Shown here: positions 24,232-32,079 of the stretch, one piece after another
How positions within the stretch are numbered: position 1 is the stretch's first letter
How the letters are laid out: every line of letters starts with the position of its first letter
Position numbers and translations under genes: made by a program
Assembly: GCF_015101885.1 (NCBI RefSeq)
Contig: NZ_CP062941.1
Location: 4,464,001-4,528,000 of the forward strand
Reading direction: 5' to 3'
DNA length: 64,000 nucleotides
Source of the DNA: Massilia litorea
GTDB lineage: Bacteria; Pseudomonadota; Gammaproteobacteria; Burkholderiales; Burkholderiaceae_D
Notes under the pieces: model-generated
Told to the model about the DNA's origin: nothing
Seen by the model: only the letters and a program-made list of their open reading frames with translations
Databases searched by the model: none

Positions 24232-25899
24232 TCATTGCATCACTTCGCCGGAAGACAGTTCATTCCAGGCCATCGCCGTGCTCAGGAACAGCTTGCCGTT
24301 CAGCGCTCCCAGCAGCTCGCTGTGTTTCAGGCGGTCCATGACCGGCCCCTTCACTTCGGCCAAGTGCAGGCCGATGCCGCGCGTGCGCAGCGTTGCGTTC
24401 AGCTCGGCCAGGGCAAACAGGGCCGAGGTATCGATCGCATTCACGGCCGACAGCACCAGCACCAGGTGGCGCGTGCCGGGATGCGCGGCGATCTCGTCCT
24501 CGATGCGCTCGTTGACCGCCTCGGTATTGCCGAAAAAGAGCTGGGCATCGACCCGCAGGATGAGCAGGCCGGCGGCGGTGTCGGCCGTATAGCGCTCGAT
24601 GTTGCGGAAGTGCTCGGTGCCGGGGATGCGTCCCAGCACCGCGATGTGCGGACGGCTGGCGCGCCAGATCAGCGCCCCCATCGAGAGCGCGACGCCGACC
24701 ACGACGCCGGCTTCGACACCGAGCGCCAGTACGCCCGCGGCGGTCGCCAGCAGGGCCGCGGCATCGACCCGGTCGTAGCGCCACGCGGTGCGCAGGGTGG
24801 TGGTGTCGAGCATGCCCAGCACGGCCACGATGATGGTCGCGGCCAGGGTCGGCAGCGGCAGCAGCGCCAGCCAGCCGGTGGGCGCGACCAGGGCCAGCGC
24901 CAGCAGGCCGGCCGTGATCAGGCTGGCGAGCTGGCTGTTGGCGCCGGCCGCGAAATTCACCGCCGAGCGCGAGATGCTGCCGGTGACGGGAAAGCCACCG
25001 GTCAATGCGCTGCCGACGTTGGCCGCGCCCAGGCCGATCAATTCATAGTTGCTGTGCAGTTTTTCGGCGCGCTTCAGGGCCAGGGTCTGGGCGCCGGACA
25101 TGCTGATCAGGAACACCATGAAGCCGATCAGGAGGGCCGGCTGCAGGAGCGCCTGCCAGTGCGCGTTCGAGGCCGCCAGGTGCAGGAAAGGCAGCCCGGC
25201 CGGCACGCGGCCCGTGGTGTGCACGCCGAGCGCCTCCAGGCCGAGGACCGGCACCAGCGCGGTCGCGCCCAGCACCACCACCATCGGCGCGAGCTTGGCG
25301 CCGATGTCGGCCGTGACGGGTTTGAACCCGAGGCGGCGCAGCAGCGGCGCCAGCCGGGATCTTGCCAGCAGGAGGAGCGACAGGGAGGCGAGGCCGAGGA
25401 CGGCGCTCGGCAGGTGCACGGCCGGCAGGCGCGCGCCGAGCAGGGCCGGCAGCTGGCCGAGCGCGATCACGATCGAGGAGCCGATCGTGAAGCCGCTCAT
25501 CACCGGGCGCGAGAAGAAGTTGGCGATGAAGCCGATGCGCAGCAGGCCGCAGGCCAGCAGCACCAGTCCGGACAGGAGGGCCAGCTGGGCGGCCAGGGTG
25601 GTGTACAGGGGGCTGCCGGCGGCGGCGAGCGGCGCCAGGCTGGAGGCCGTCATCAGCGAGATGATGGCCATCGGGCCGACGGACTGGGTGCTGCTGGTGC
25701 CGAACAGCGCGTACAGGGCGGGCGGCACGATGCTGGCGTAGATGCCGACCACCGGCGGCAGGCCGGCCACCAGGGCGTAGGCCATGCCCTGCGGGATCAT
25801 CATCATCGCCACCACTATCCCGGCGCTGATGTCGCCAGGCAGCATGGCGCGCCGGTAGTGCCTCAACCAGTGCAGCATCGTGTTGCTCGTTTGTTTCAA
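24232..25899 (-). CDS. SulP family anion (sulfate/bicarbonate-type) transporter with STAS domain
   Basis: 555 residues. Membrane domain with about 12-14 helices: GDISAGIVVAMMMIPQGMAYALVAGLPPVVGIYAS is the SulP signature at the N-terminus (about 20-55), followed by GTSSTQSVGPMAIISLMTA. A C-terminal cytoplasmic STAS domain (about 430-545) includes RVDAQLFFGNTEAVNERIE and LVLSAVNAIDTSALFALAEL (the equivalent of the anti-sigma-antagonist phospho-site strand). Substrate could be sulfate, bicarbonate, oxalate or a dicarboxylate; no carbonic anhydrase or sulfate genes are nearby to decide. Confidence 0.93.
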   Translation of the reverse strand: MKQTSNTMLHWLRHYRRAMLPGDISAGIVVAMMMIPQGMAYALVAGLPPVVGIYASIVPPALYALFGTSSTQSVGPMAIISLMTASSLAPLAAAGSPLYTTLAAQLALLSGLVLLACGLLRIGFIANFFSRPVMSGFTIGSSIVIALGQLPALLGARLPAVHLPSAVLGLASLSLLLLARSRLAPLLRRLGFKPVTADIGAKLAPMVVVLGATALVPVLGLEALGVHTTGRVPAGLPFLHLAASNAHWQALLQPALLIGFMVFLISMSGAQTLALKRAEKLHSNYELIGLGAANVGSALTGGFPVTGSISRSAVNFAAGANSQLASLITAGLLALALVAPTGWLALLPLPTLAATIIVAVLGMLDTTTLRTAWRYDRVDAAALLATAAGVLALGVEAGVVVGVALSMGALIWRASRPHIAVLGRIPGTEHFRNIERYTADTAAGLLILRVDAQLFFGNTEAVNERIEDEIAAHPGTRHLVLVLSAVNAIDTSALFALAELNATLRTRGIGLHLAEVKGPVMDRLKHSELLGALNGKLFLSTAMAWNELSSGEVMQ

Positions 25900-25986
25900 A
25901 AGCGCAAGAGTAGCACGGCGGGGGTGGGCGTCGGGAGGAACGCGAGGGACGGGGGCGTTGCCTGATCCGTATGTGGTGTCTCCAAT

Positions 25987-26101
25987 CCGCGTGGGCTCGG
26001 AGAGCCCACGCTACGCACCACACTACCGGCTCAGCCCTGCGGGCCTCGATCATGGAGGCCTGCGACGTTTCCCGTAGGGTGGGCTCTCCGAGCCCACGCG
26101 G
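25987..26101. repeat. REP-like inverted pair 1
   Basis: Two opposed copies of a palindromic unit: CCGCGTGGGCTCGGAGAGCC... at 25987-26015 and the inverse starting CGTAGGGTGGGC at 26073-26101, separated by 57 bp. Each copy is itself a hairpin (GTGGGCTC/GAGCCCAC type). The same family recurs near 31.9 kb and, as a variant, 57.7 kb. It lies upstream of the SulP gene and downstream of the diguanylate cyclase. Confidence 0.85.
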
Positions 26102-26154
26102 ATCATGCACAACAACAAGGGCACAGGCAACAGCCCCGACACCGTCGGCACACC

Positions 26155-27624
26155 CTAGCCCATCGCCAGCTCCACGCAATTGCGTCCCGCCCGCTTGGCC
26201 CGCCCCAGCGCCGCATTCACCCGCACCGTCAGCGAATCGGCGCTCTCGTGCTCCCCCAGCTGCGCCACCCCCAGGCTGATGGTCACCTGGTCGACTCCGG
26301 GCATCGACGTCCCCTCGATCGCCGTGCGCAGCTTCTCGGCCATTTTCAGGCCGTCGATCGCGCTCGTGTGCGGCGCGATCACCTGGAATTCCTCGCCGCC
26401 CGCGCGCACCAGCACGTCGCTGGCGCGCACCAGTTTCTGGGCGGCGTCGGCCACGGCGCGCAGCACCATGTCGCCGACCGGGTGGCCGTAGCGGTCGTTG
26501 ACGCCCTTGAAGCGGTCGATGTCGAAGGCGATCAGGGCCAGCGGCAGCTTGTAGCGGCGCGCCCGCCTGATCTCCTGTTCGAGCAGGGTCTCGCCATGGC
26601 GCCGGTTCGCGATGCCTGTCAAGGCGTCGAGCGTCGACAGGTGGGTCACGCGCACCAGCATCTCTTCGCTCTCGCGGTTCAGGTCGGCCATACGCAGGCC
26701 TACCGCCGCCAGGTCCGATATTTCGGCCAGCGCATCGAGTTCGTCGCGCGAGAAGCTGCGCGCTGCGCGGAACAGCAGGCAGAGCGAGCCGCGCGGCGAA
26801 CCCGGACCGTCGGACGGGATCGGCAGCGCCAGCACCATGCCGACACCGTGTCCGCGCAGGGCGTCGGCGAGCTGCGGCTCGCCCGCCTTATCGAGGTCGT
26901 CGAGTAGCGCGATCGTGTTCGCGGCCGCCGCCAGCAGGCCGGGGAAGGCATGCCGCAGCGGCGACTGCAGCAGGCGCTCGGCGCGTCCCAGCACCTTCGC
27001 CAGGTTCAGGTTGCGCTCGCCCGCCTGCGCCTGCAGCTGCAGGTCGCCGCCCGGCTGCAGGTAGAACAGGGCGGCGTGCAGCACGCCCGGCCAGCCGCAC
27101 AGGGCCTGGCACAGGCGCTCGGCCAGCGCCGTCAAGTCCTCGCTCTCGCCCAGGGCCTGGCGCACGCGCGTGCGCAGCGCCGCCAGGGCGTCAAGCTCGC
27201 GTTCGCGCGGGCTGGGTTCCGCCTGCGGCGTCCGGCCGCCTGCCAGGCGCGCCTCGATTGCATCGGCCAGGTCTGCGTCGTCCAGCGGCGCGATCGCGTA
27301 CTCGACCGGACCGCAGGCCATCAGGGCCGGCAGCCAGCGCGCGTTCGCGAAGGGGCAGACGACAAAGGTCGGGGCGCCGGCGCGCGCCGTCACCAGCCGC
27401 GCCAGGCCGGCGTGGTCGAGCTCGGGGTCGAAGTGGTCGAGATCGATGACGAGCAGGTCGACCGCCTCGATGCCGGGCAGCGCCAGCGCGGCGTCCGCAC
27501 TGTCGACCAGCGCCAGGTGGGCGAACTGGCCACCGCAGACGGCCTCGAAATCGGCGCGGCGCCCGGCTGCCGGGTTGACGAACAACCCGGTACGAAGGCC
27601 TTCCGGCGCGACCTGCTGCGGCAT
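26155..27624 (-). CDS. GAF-GGDEF diguanylate cyclase
   Basis: 489 residues from ATG 27624 (AAGGAG ribosome-binding site). N-terminal ~115 residues look like a degenerate receiver-type alpha/beta domain (VDLLVIDLDHFD); a GAF-type sensor domain lies at about 150-310, a coiled-coil linker (LNRESEEMLVRVTHLSTLDALTG), and a C-terminal GGDEF domain. The active site is RAGGEEF (GGEEF), and the allosteric inhibitory site RASD lies exactly five residues before it, so the enzyme should make c-di-GMP and be product-inhibited. Other catalytic blocks are present (FDIDRFKGVNDRYGHPVGD). It is monocistronic. Confidence 0.93.
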   Translation of the reverse strand: MPQQVAPEGLRTGLFVNPAAGRRADFEAVCGGQFAHLALVDSADAALALPGIEAVDLLVIDLDHFDPELDHAGLARLVTARAGAPTFVVCPFANARWLPALMACGPVEYAIAPLDDADLADAIEARLAGGRTPQAEPSPRERELDALAALRTRVRQALGESEDLTALAERLCQALCGWPGVLHAALFYLQPGGDLQLQAQAGERNLNLAKVLGRAERLLQSPLRHAFPGLLAAAANTIALLDDLDKAGEPQLADALRGHGVGMVLALPIPSDGPGSPRGSLCLLFRAARSFSRDELDALAEISDLAAVGLRMADLNRESEEMLVRVTHLSTLDALTGIANRRHGETLLEQEIRRARRYKLPLALIAFDIDRFKGVNDRYGHPVGDMVLRAVADAAQKLVRASDVLVRAGGEEFQVIAPHTSAIDGLKMAEKLRTAIEGTSMPGVDQVTISLGVAQLGEHESADSLTVRVNAALGRAKRAGRNCVELAMG

Positions 27625-27786
27625 GGTTTTCTCCTTGGCATGCATATTTGTTACATAACGATGCGAATTCTGACATAAATGACCGTCACCGAACAGGCGA
27701 TCTGTGTGTGGCACCGCACCGTCGCGTCCAGGCGTGCGGCCGATACTGGTTCGACGACGAACATGCACGATGAAAGGAAGCGCGCG

Positions 27787-28752
27787 ATGGCCAACCAGGA
27801 CGATGTAGCGAACCACCAGAAGGCGATCCAGAACCGCCAGGACCAGCACGACGCCAGCGGCGACAAGGATGAAGGCCAGATGCCCGCGCAGATCGGCGCC
27901 GAGCAGCCGGTCCCGCCGATGCCCGCCCAGCACCTGGCCAAGCCGGGCCTGGAAGCGCAGATGGACGTCAAGCCGCGCTTCATGGCCGAAAGCTACAAGG
28001 GCAGCGGCAAGCTGGAAGGCCAGGTGGCGATCGTCACCGGCGGCGACTCCGGCATCGGCCGCGCGGTCGCGGTGCTGTTCGCGCGCGAAGGCGCCGACGT
28101 CGCCATCCTCTACCTGAACGAACACGAAGACGCCGCCGAGACCCAGCGCTGCATCGAGGGCGAAGGGCGCCGCTGCGTCACCATCGCCGGCGACGTCAAG
28201 GACATGGACTTCTGCCAGCAGGCGGTCGACACCGTCGTCGCCCAGTGGGGGCGCCTCGACGTACTGGTGAATAACGCTGCCTTCCAGGAGCATGCCGACT
28301 CGCTGCTCGACATCACCGAGGAACGCTTCGACGAGACGATGCGGACCAACATCTACGGCTACTTCCACATGGCCAAGGCCGCCCTGCCCTACCTGAAGCG
28401 CGGCGCCGCGATCGTGAATACCGGTTCGGTGACGGGCCTGAAGGGCTCGAAGCTCCTGCTCGACTATTCGAGCACGAAAGGCGCGATCCACGCCTTCACG
28501 ATGTCGCTGGCAGCGAACCTGCTGGACAAGGGCATCCGCGTCAATTGCGTGGCTCCCGGCCCGGTCTGGACGCCGCTGAACCCGGCCGACCAGTCGCCGG
28601 ACAAGATCGTTCACTTCGGCGAGAGCACGACCTACGGCCGCGCGGCGCAGCCGGAAGAACTGTCGCCGGCCTATGTGTTCCTGGCCTCGAACGCCTGCTC
28701 GAGCTACATCACGGGCATCGTGCTGCCGGTGACCGGCAGCGTCGGCGAATGA
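27787..28752 (+). CDS. Short-chain dehydrogenase/reductase (YghA-like)
   Basis: 321 residues from ATG 27787 (AAAGGAAG upstream); ATG 27763 is possible. About 75 N-terminal residues are a polar extension typical of the YghA subgroup (QNRQDQHDASGDKDEGQMP ... MDVKPRFMAESYKGSGKLEG). Then a classical SDR Rossmann domain: TGGDSGIGRAVA (cofactor loop), NNAAFQEH, Ser in NTGSVTG, and the catalytic YSSTKGA (Tyr-x-x-x-Lys). Ends GIVLPVTGSVGE. Substrate unknown. It precedes ku by 27 bp and could be cotranscribed. Confidence 0.9.
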   Translation: MANQDDVANHQKAIQNRQDQHDASGDKDEGQMPAQIGAEQPVPPMPAQHLAKPGLEAQMDVKPRFMAESYKGSGKLEGQVAIVTGGDSGIGRAVAVLFAREGADVAILYLNEHEDAAETQRCIEGEGRRCVTIAGDVKDMDFCQQAVDTVVAQWGRLDVLVNNAAFQEHADSLLDITEERFDETMRTNIYGYFHMAKAALPYLKRGAAIVNTGSVTGLKGSKLLLDYSSTKGAIHAFTMSLAANLLDKGIRVNCVAPGPVWTPLNPADQSPDKIVHFGESTTYGRAAQPEELSPAYVFLASNACSSYITGIVLPVTGSVGE

Positions 28753-28779
28753 ATCGCGTCGGACGATAAGGAGGAAGGC

Positions 28780-29829
28780 ATGGCACGCAGCATGTGGAAA
28801 GGCGCGATCAGCTTCGGGCTGGTGCACATCCCGGTCGAGATGTATCCGGCAGTGAGCGACAAAGGTCTCGACCTGCACATGCTCGACCGCCGCGACTTTT
28901 CCCCGATCGGGTTCAAGCGCTACAACAAGAACACCCAGAAGGAAGTGGGCTGGGACGACATCATCAAGGGTTACGAATACGCCGAAGACGAATGGGTGGT
29001 GCTGTCGGACGAAGACCTGCGCCGCGCCAACCCGGAAGCGACGCAGACGATCGACATCCTGGCTTTCGTCGACGCCGCGGAAGTCCCCCTGATCTACTAC
29101 GACCAGCCCTATTACCTCGCCCCCGGCAAGGGCGGCGACAAGGTGTATGCGCTGCTGCGCGACACGCTGAAAAAAGTGGGCAAGATCGGCATCGCCAACG
29201 TCGTGATCCGCGTCAAGCAGCATCTCGCTGCCCTGCACTGCGTCGGCAATACCATCGTGATGAACACCCTGCGCTACGCCGACGAGATCCGCGACCCGGG
29301 CGAACTCAAGATCCCGGGCAAGAACGCGAAGACGGCGATCAGCGACAAGGAACTCAAGATGGCGATGGCCCTGGTCGAGGGCATGAGCGAGGACTGGGAG
29401 CCGGAGCAGTACCACGACACCTACCGCGAAGACGTGCTGGCCCTGATCGAGAAGAAGGTCAAGGCCAAGCAGACCAAGACCATCACCATGCCCGATCCGG
29501 AGGAGAAGCCGGCCAAGGCGACCAACGTCATCGACCTGGTCTCGCTGCTGCAGGCCAGCCTGGGCAAGAAGCCGGACAAGGGCGCGGGCAAGGCCGCAGC
29601 CGCGGACGACGACGACGACGAACCGCCGCCGCCGAAGCGCGCGGGCAAGCCCGCCGAGGAGGACGAGGAGGAAGAACCGGCGCCGCGCCGCAAGACAGGC
29701 GCCGCCAGCCGCGAGGCGGTCGCCGCCAAAGCCGCGCCGAAGCGGGCGGCTGCGAAGAAGCCGGCCGCCAAGACAGCTGCGAAGACGGCCGCGGCCAAGG
29801 CGCCCGTTCGCCGCAAGAAGGCGGCCTGA
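28780..29829 (+). CDS. ku: Ku protein (bacterial NHEJ)
   Basis: 349 residues; strong AAGGAGG ribosome-binding site. Homodimeric ring that binds DNA double-strand ends and recruits LigD. Core (about 1-255): SMWKGAISFGLVHIPVEMY start, FSPIGFKRYNKNTQKEV, YYDQPYYLAPGKGGDKVYALL and HCVGNTIVMNTLRYADEI. The C-terminus (about 262-349) is a long low-complexity tail: acidic (DDDDDEPPPP), then Lys/Ala/Pro-rich (AKTAAKTAAAKAP). Such basic tails in bacterial Ku aid DNA bridging and sliding. The LigD gene lies 2.3 kb downstream on the opposite strand. Confidence 0.97.
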   Translation: MARSMWKGAISFGLVHIPVEMYPAVSDKGLDLHMLDRRDFSPIGFKRYNKNTQKEVGWDDIIKGYEYAEDEWVVLSDEDLRRANPEATQTIDILAFVDAAEVPLIYYDQPYYLAPGKGGDKVYALLRDTLKKVGKIGIANVVIRVKQHLAALHCVGNTIVMNTLRYADEIRDPGELKIPGKNAKTAISDKELKMAMALVEGMSEDWEPEQYHDTYREDVLALIEKKVKAKQTKTITMPDPEEKPAKATNVIDLVSLLQASLGKKPDKGAGKAAAADDDDDEPPPPKRAGKPAEEDEEEEPAPRRKTGAASREAVAAKAAPKRAAAKKPAAKTAAKTAAAKAPVRRKKAA

Positions 29830-29832
29830 CGG

Positions 29833-30072
29833 ATGGAGGAATTTCTCGACTTCCTGCAATGGCCCGCGATGGCGGTCAGCCTGTATGCCGCCTTCATGAT
29901 CGGATCGAAGAACGCCCGCAAACGCATCTTCGGCTTCTGGATGTTCATCCTCAGCAATGTCATGTGGATCGTCTGGGGCTTGCACGACGAAGCATGGGCG
30001 CTGATCTCGCTGCAGGTGGCGCTGATGGCGATGAACATCCGGGGGATTTTCAAGAACGAGTCGCCGGGCTGA
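29833..30072 (+). CDS. Small membrane protein, 79 residues
   Basis: Begins 3 bp after the ku stop with overlap-range spacing, so it is cotranscribed. Two hydrophobic helices: FLQWPAMAVSLYAAFMIGS (about 8-26) and FGFWMFILSNVMWIVWGLH (about 33-51), possibly a third (ALISLQVALMAMNIRGIF). Resembles small 'YgjV/DUF'-type membrane proteins in composition only; function unrecognised. The tight link to ku suggests a stress-related regulon, but this is only context. Confidence 0.75.
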   Translation: MEEFLDFLQWPAMAVSLYAAFMIGSKNARKRIFGFWMFILSNVMWIVWGLHDEAWALISLQVALMAMNIRGIFKNESPG

Positions 30073-30145
30073 GGGCATCGGCGTCCCGCAAGAGCAGTAC
30101 ACATTCAACCGACGGCAAAGCGCCGTTCACACCAAGGAGGTTTTT

Positions 30146-30256
30146 ATGCGCAAGATGATCATGATGGCAATCGCCGGCTTCGTCTGGAAGAAAATCCAGG
30201 CCAAGATGTCGAAGCAGACCTATAACGGCACCACCAGCGCACCACGCCGTTACTGA
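30146..30256 (+). CDS. Very small protein, 36 residues
   Basis: ATG 30146 lies 5 bp after a near-perfect AAGGAGG Shine-Dalgarno sequence. The product MRKMIMMAIAGFVWKKIQAK... has a short hydrophobic amphipathic helix and a basic C-terminus ending APRRY. It is followed 7 bp later by a GC-rich hairpin terminator. The strong ribosome site and terminator support a real gene although it is short. Function unknown. Confidence 0.7.
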   Translation: MRKMIMMAIAGFVWKKIQAKMSKQTYNGTTSAPRRY

Positions 30257-30262
30257 TGTGCC

Positions 30263-30290
30263 ACGCCGCGGTGGGAAGCCGCGGCGTTTC
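30263..30290 (+). terminator. Hairpin terminator after the 36-residue gene
   Basis: ACGCCGCGG/CCGCGGCGT stem (9 bp) with loop TGGGAAG and TTCCTCT tail; ends the ku-side transcript. Confidence 0.7.
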
Positions 30291-30407
30291 CTCTGCCGGT
30301 AGCTGTTAGTCAATCCCTATCGTAACAATCAAATCAATTAAGTTTATCTTTTGCTGAGCCGTACGTAGAATCTCCTCATCAATTTCATCACGCAATGAGG
30401 AGAACGC

Positions 30408-31865
30408 ATGACCCGCATGACCACCGCTTCCGGTATTCCCGTCGCCGACAACCAGAATTCGCTCAGCGCCGGCCCGCGCGGCCCGCTGCTGCTGCAGGAC
30501 TTCCACCTGATCGAGAAACTGCAGCACTTCAACCGCGAGCGCATTCCGGAACGCGTGGTCCACGCCAAGGGTTCGGGCGCCTACGGGACCTTCACCGTCA
30601 CCCACGACATCCGCCATTTCACCACCGCGAAACTGTTCGGCGCAATCGGCAAGCAGACCGAAACCTTCCTGCGCTTCTCCACCGTCGGTGGCGAGAAAGG
30701 CAGTGCCGACACCGAGCGCGATCCGCGCGGCTTCGCCCTGCGCTTCTATACCGAGGAAGGCAACTGGGACCTGGTCGGCAACAACACGCCGGTCTTCTTC
30801 ATCAAGGACCCGATCAAGTTCCCCGACTTCATCCACACCCAGAAGCGCCTGCCCGACAGCAACCTGAAGTCCGCGAACATGATGTTCGACTTCTGGAGCC
30901 GCGCCCCGGAAAGCCTGCACCAGGTGACGATCCTGTTCTCCGACCGCGGCACGCCGGATGGCTACCGCCACATGGACGGCTTCGGCAGCCACACCTATAG
31001 CCTGATCAATGATGCGGGCGAGCGCGTCTACGTGAAATGGCATTTCAAGACCCGCCAGGGCATCCGCAACCTGAGCAGCGCGGTTGCGACGCGCATCGCC
31101 GGCACGGACCCGGACCACGCCCAGCGCGACCTGTTCGATGCGATCGCCGCCGGCGACTTTCCGCAGTGGGACGTCAAGGTGCAGGTGGCGACGCCGCAGC
31201 AGCTGGCCGACTGGGAAGCGCGCACCGGCTGGAACCCGTTCGACCTGACGAAAGTATGGCCACATGGCGACTTCCCGCTGCAGCCGGTCGGCGTGCTGGA
31301 ACTGAACCGCAATCCGCTGAACTACCACGCCGAAGTCGAGCAGGCCGCCTTCTCGCCGGCCAACGTGGTGCCGGGCATGGGCTATTCGCCGGACAAGATG
31401 CTGCAGGGCCGCCTGTTCGCCTACCACGACGCCCAGCTCTACCGCGTCGGCACCAATCACCAGCACCTGCCGGTGAACGCGCCGCGCTGCCCCTTCCACA
31501 ACCAGCAGCGTGACGGGACGATGGCGATCAACAATGGCGGCGCCGCGCCGAACTACGCCACGATCGATGCGGTCGGCAAGGGCGGCACGGGCATGGGCCA
31601 TGGTGAGCAGGAGCTGCCCCTCGAAGGCGGCGCCGGCCGCTTCGACTTCCGCGGGCAGGAAGACGATTACACCCAGCCAGGCAATCTGTTCCGCCTGATG
31701 ACGGATGAAGCGAAGCAGAAGCTGTGCGACAACCTGGCCGGACCGCTGTCGCAGGTGACGGACGAGATCCTGGAGCGCCAGCTGCGGCAGTTCGACAAGG
31801 CCGATCCGGGCTATGGGCGTGGTGTGCGGGCGTCGCTCAAGCGCCTGGGGCGGAACGTCGACTGA
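30408..31865 (+). CDS. katA: Monofunctional heme catalase (clade 3, small subunit)
   Basis: 485 residues; decomposes H2O2. Seen: active-site His in ERVVHAKGSGAYGTF (near 53-67), Asn in VGNNTPVFFIKDP (near 124-136), and heme-ligand Tyr in RLFAYHDAQLYRVG (RxxxYxDxQ, near 336-348). NADPH-binding His/Arg-region residues typical of small-subunit catalases are consistent. Length fits clade 3 (about 480-510). Preceded by an AT-rich 100-bp gap that holds the promoter; an OxyR site is plausible but not certain. GGAGAA ribosome site before ATG 30408. Confidence 0.96.
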   Translation: MTRMTTASGIPVADNQNSLSAGPRGPLLLQDFHLIEKLQHFNRERIPERVVHAKGSGAYGTFTVTHDIRHFTTAKLFGAIGKQTETFLRFSTVGGEKGSADTERDPRGFALRFYTEEGNWDLVGNNTPVFFIKDPIKFPDFIHTQKRLPDSNLKSANMMFDFWSRAPESLHQVTILFSDRGTPDGYRHMDGFGSHTYSLINDAGERVYVKWHFKTRQGIRNLSSAVATRIAGTDPDHAQRDLFDAIAAGDFPQWDVKVQVATPQQLADWEARTGWNPFDLTKVWPHGDFPLQPVGVLELNRNPLNYHAEVEQAAFSPANVVPGMGYSPDKMLQGRLFAYHDAQLYRVGTNHQHLPVNAPRCPFHNQQRDGTMAINNGGAAPNYATIDAVGKGGTGMGHGEQELPLEGGAGRFDFRGQEDDYTQPGNLFRLMTDEAKQKLCDNLAGPLSQVTDEILERQLRQFDKADPGYGRGVRASLKRLGRNVD

Positions 31866-31911
31866 GTTGCTGTACTGGGGGCTTGCCCGAATCCTTGGTG
31901 GCATGCGAACG

Positions 31912-32026
31912 CCGCGTGGGCTCGGAGAGCCCACCCTACGGTCGACGCCGCGGGTTCGGCAGGCCTTGCCTCGACGGGTTATGGCCGGGATGTAGCTCGT
32001 AGGGTGGGCTCTCCGAGCCCACGCGG
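31912..32026. repeat. REP-like inverted pair 2
   Basis: CCGCGTGGGCTCGGAGAGCCC... at 31912-31940 and its inverse at 31998-32026, 57 bp apart, in the gap between the convergent katA and ligD 3' ends. Nearly identical to the pair at 26.0 kb, including the spacing. Hairpins of this kind probably protect or end both transcripts. Confidence 0.85.
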
Positions 32027-32079
32027 ACGATGCCTACCACGAGCGGCGCAGGCCACAGCCCCATCTGCCCGCGACCTTC

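Noticed and set aside
23407..25965. 852-codon plus-strand open frame
   Set aside because: Shadow of the GNAT and SulP genes on the minus strand.
27625..30108. Extension of the minus-strand cyclase frame to 30108
   Set aside because: Real cyclase begins at 27624 with a good ribosome site; the extension is antisense to the SDR and ku genes.
30306..30400. OxyR operator upstream of catalase
   Set aside because: The region is AT-rich and plausible, but no clear ATAG-N7-CTAT-N7-ATAG-N7-CTAT pattern could be read.
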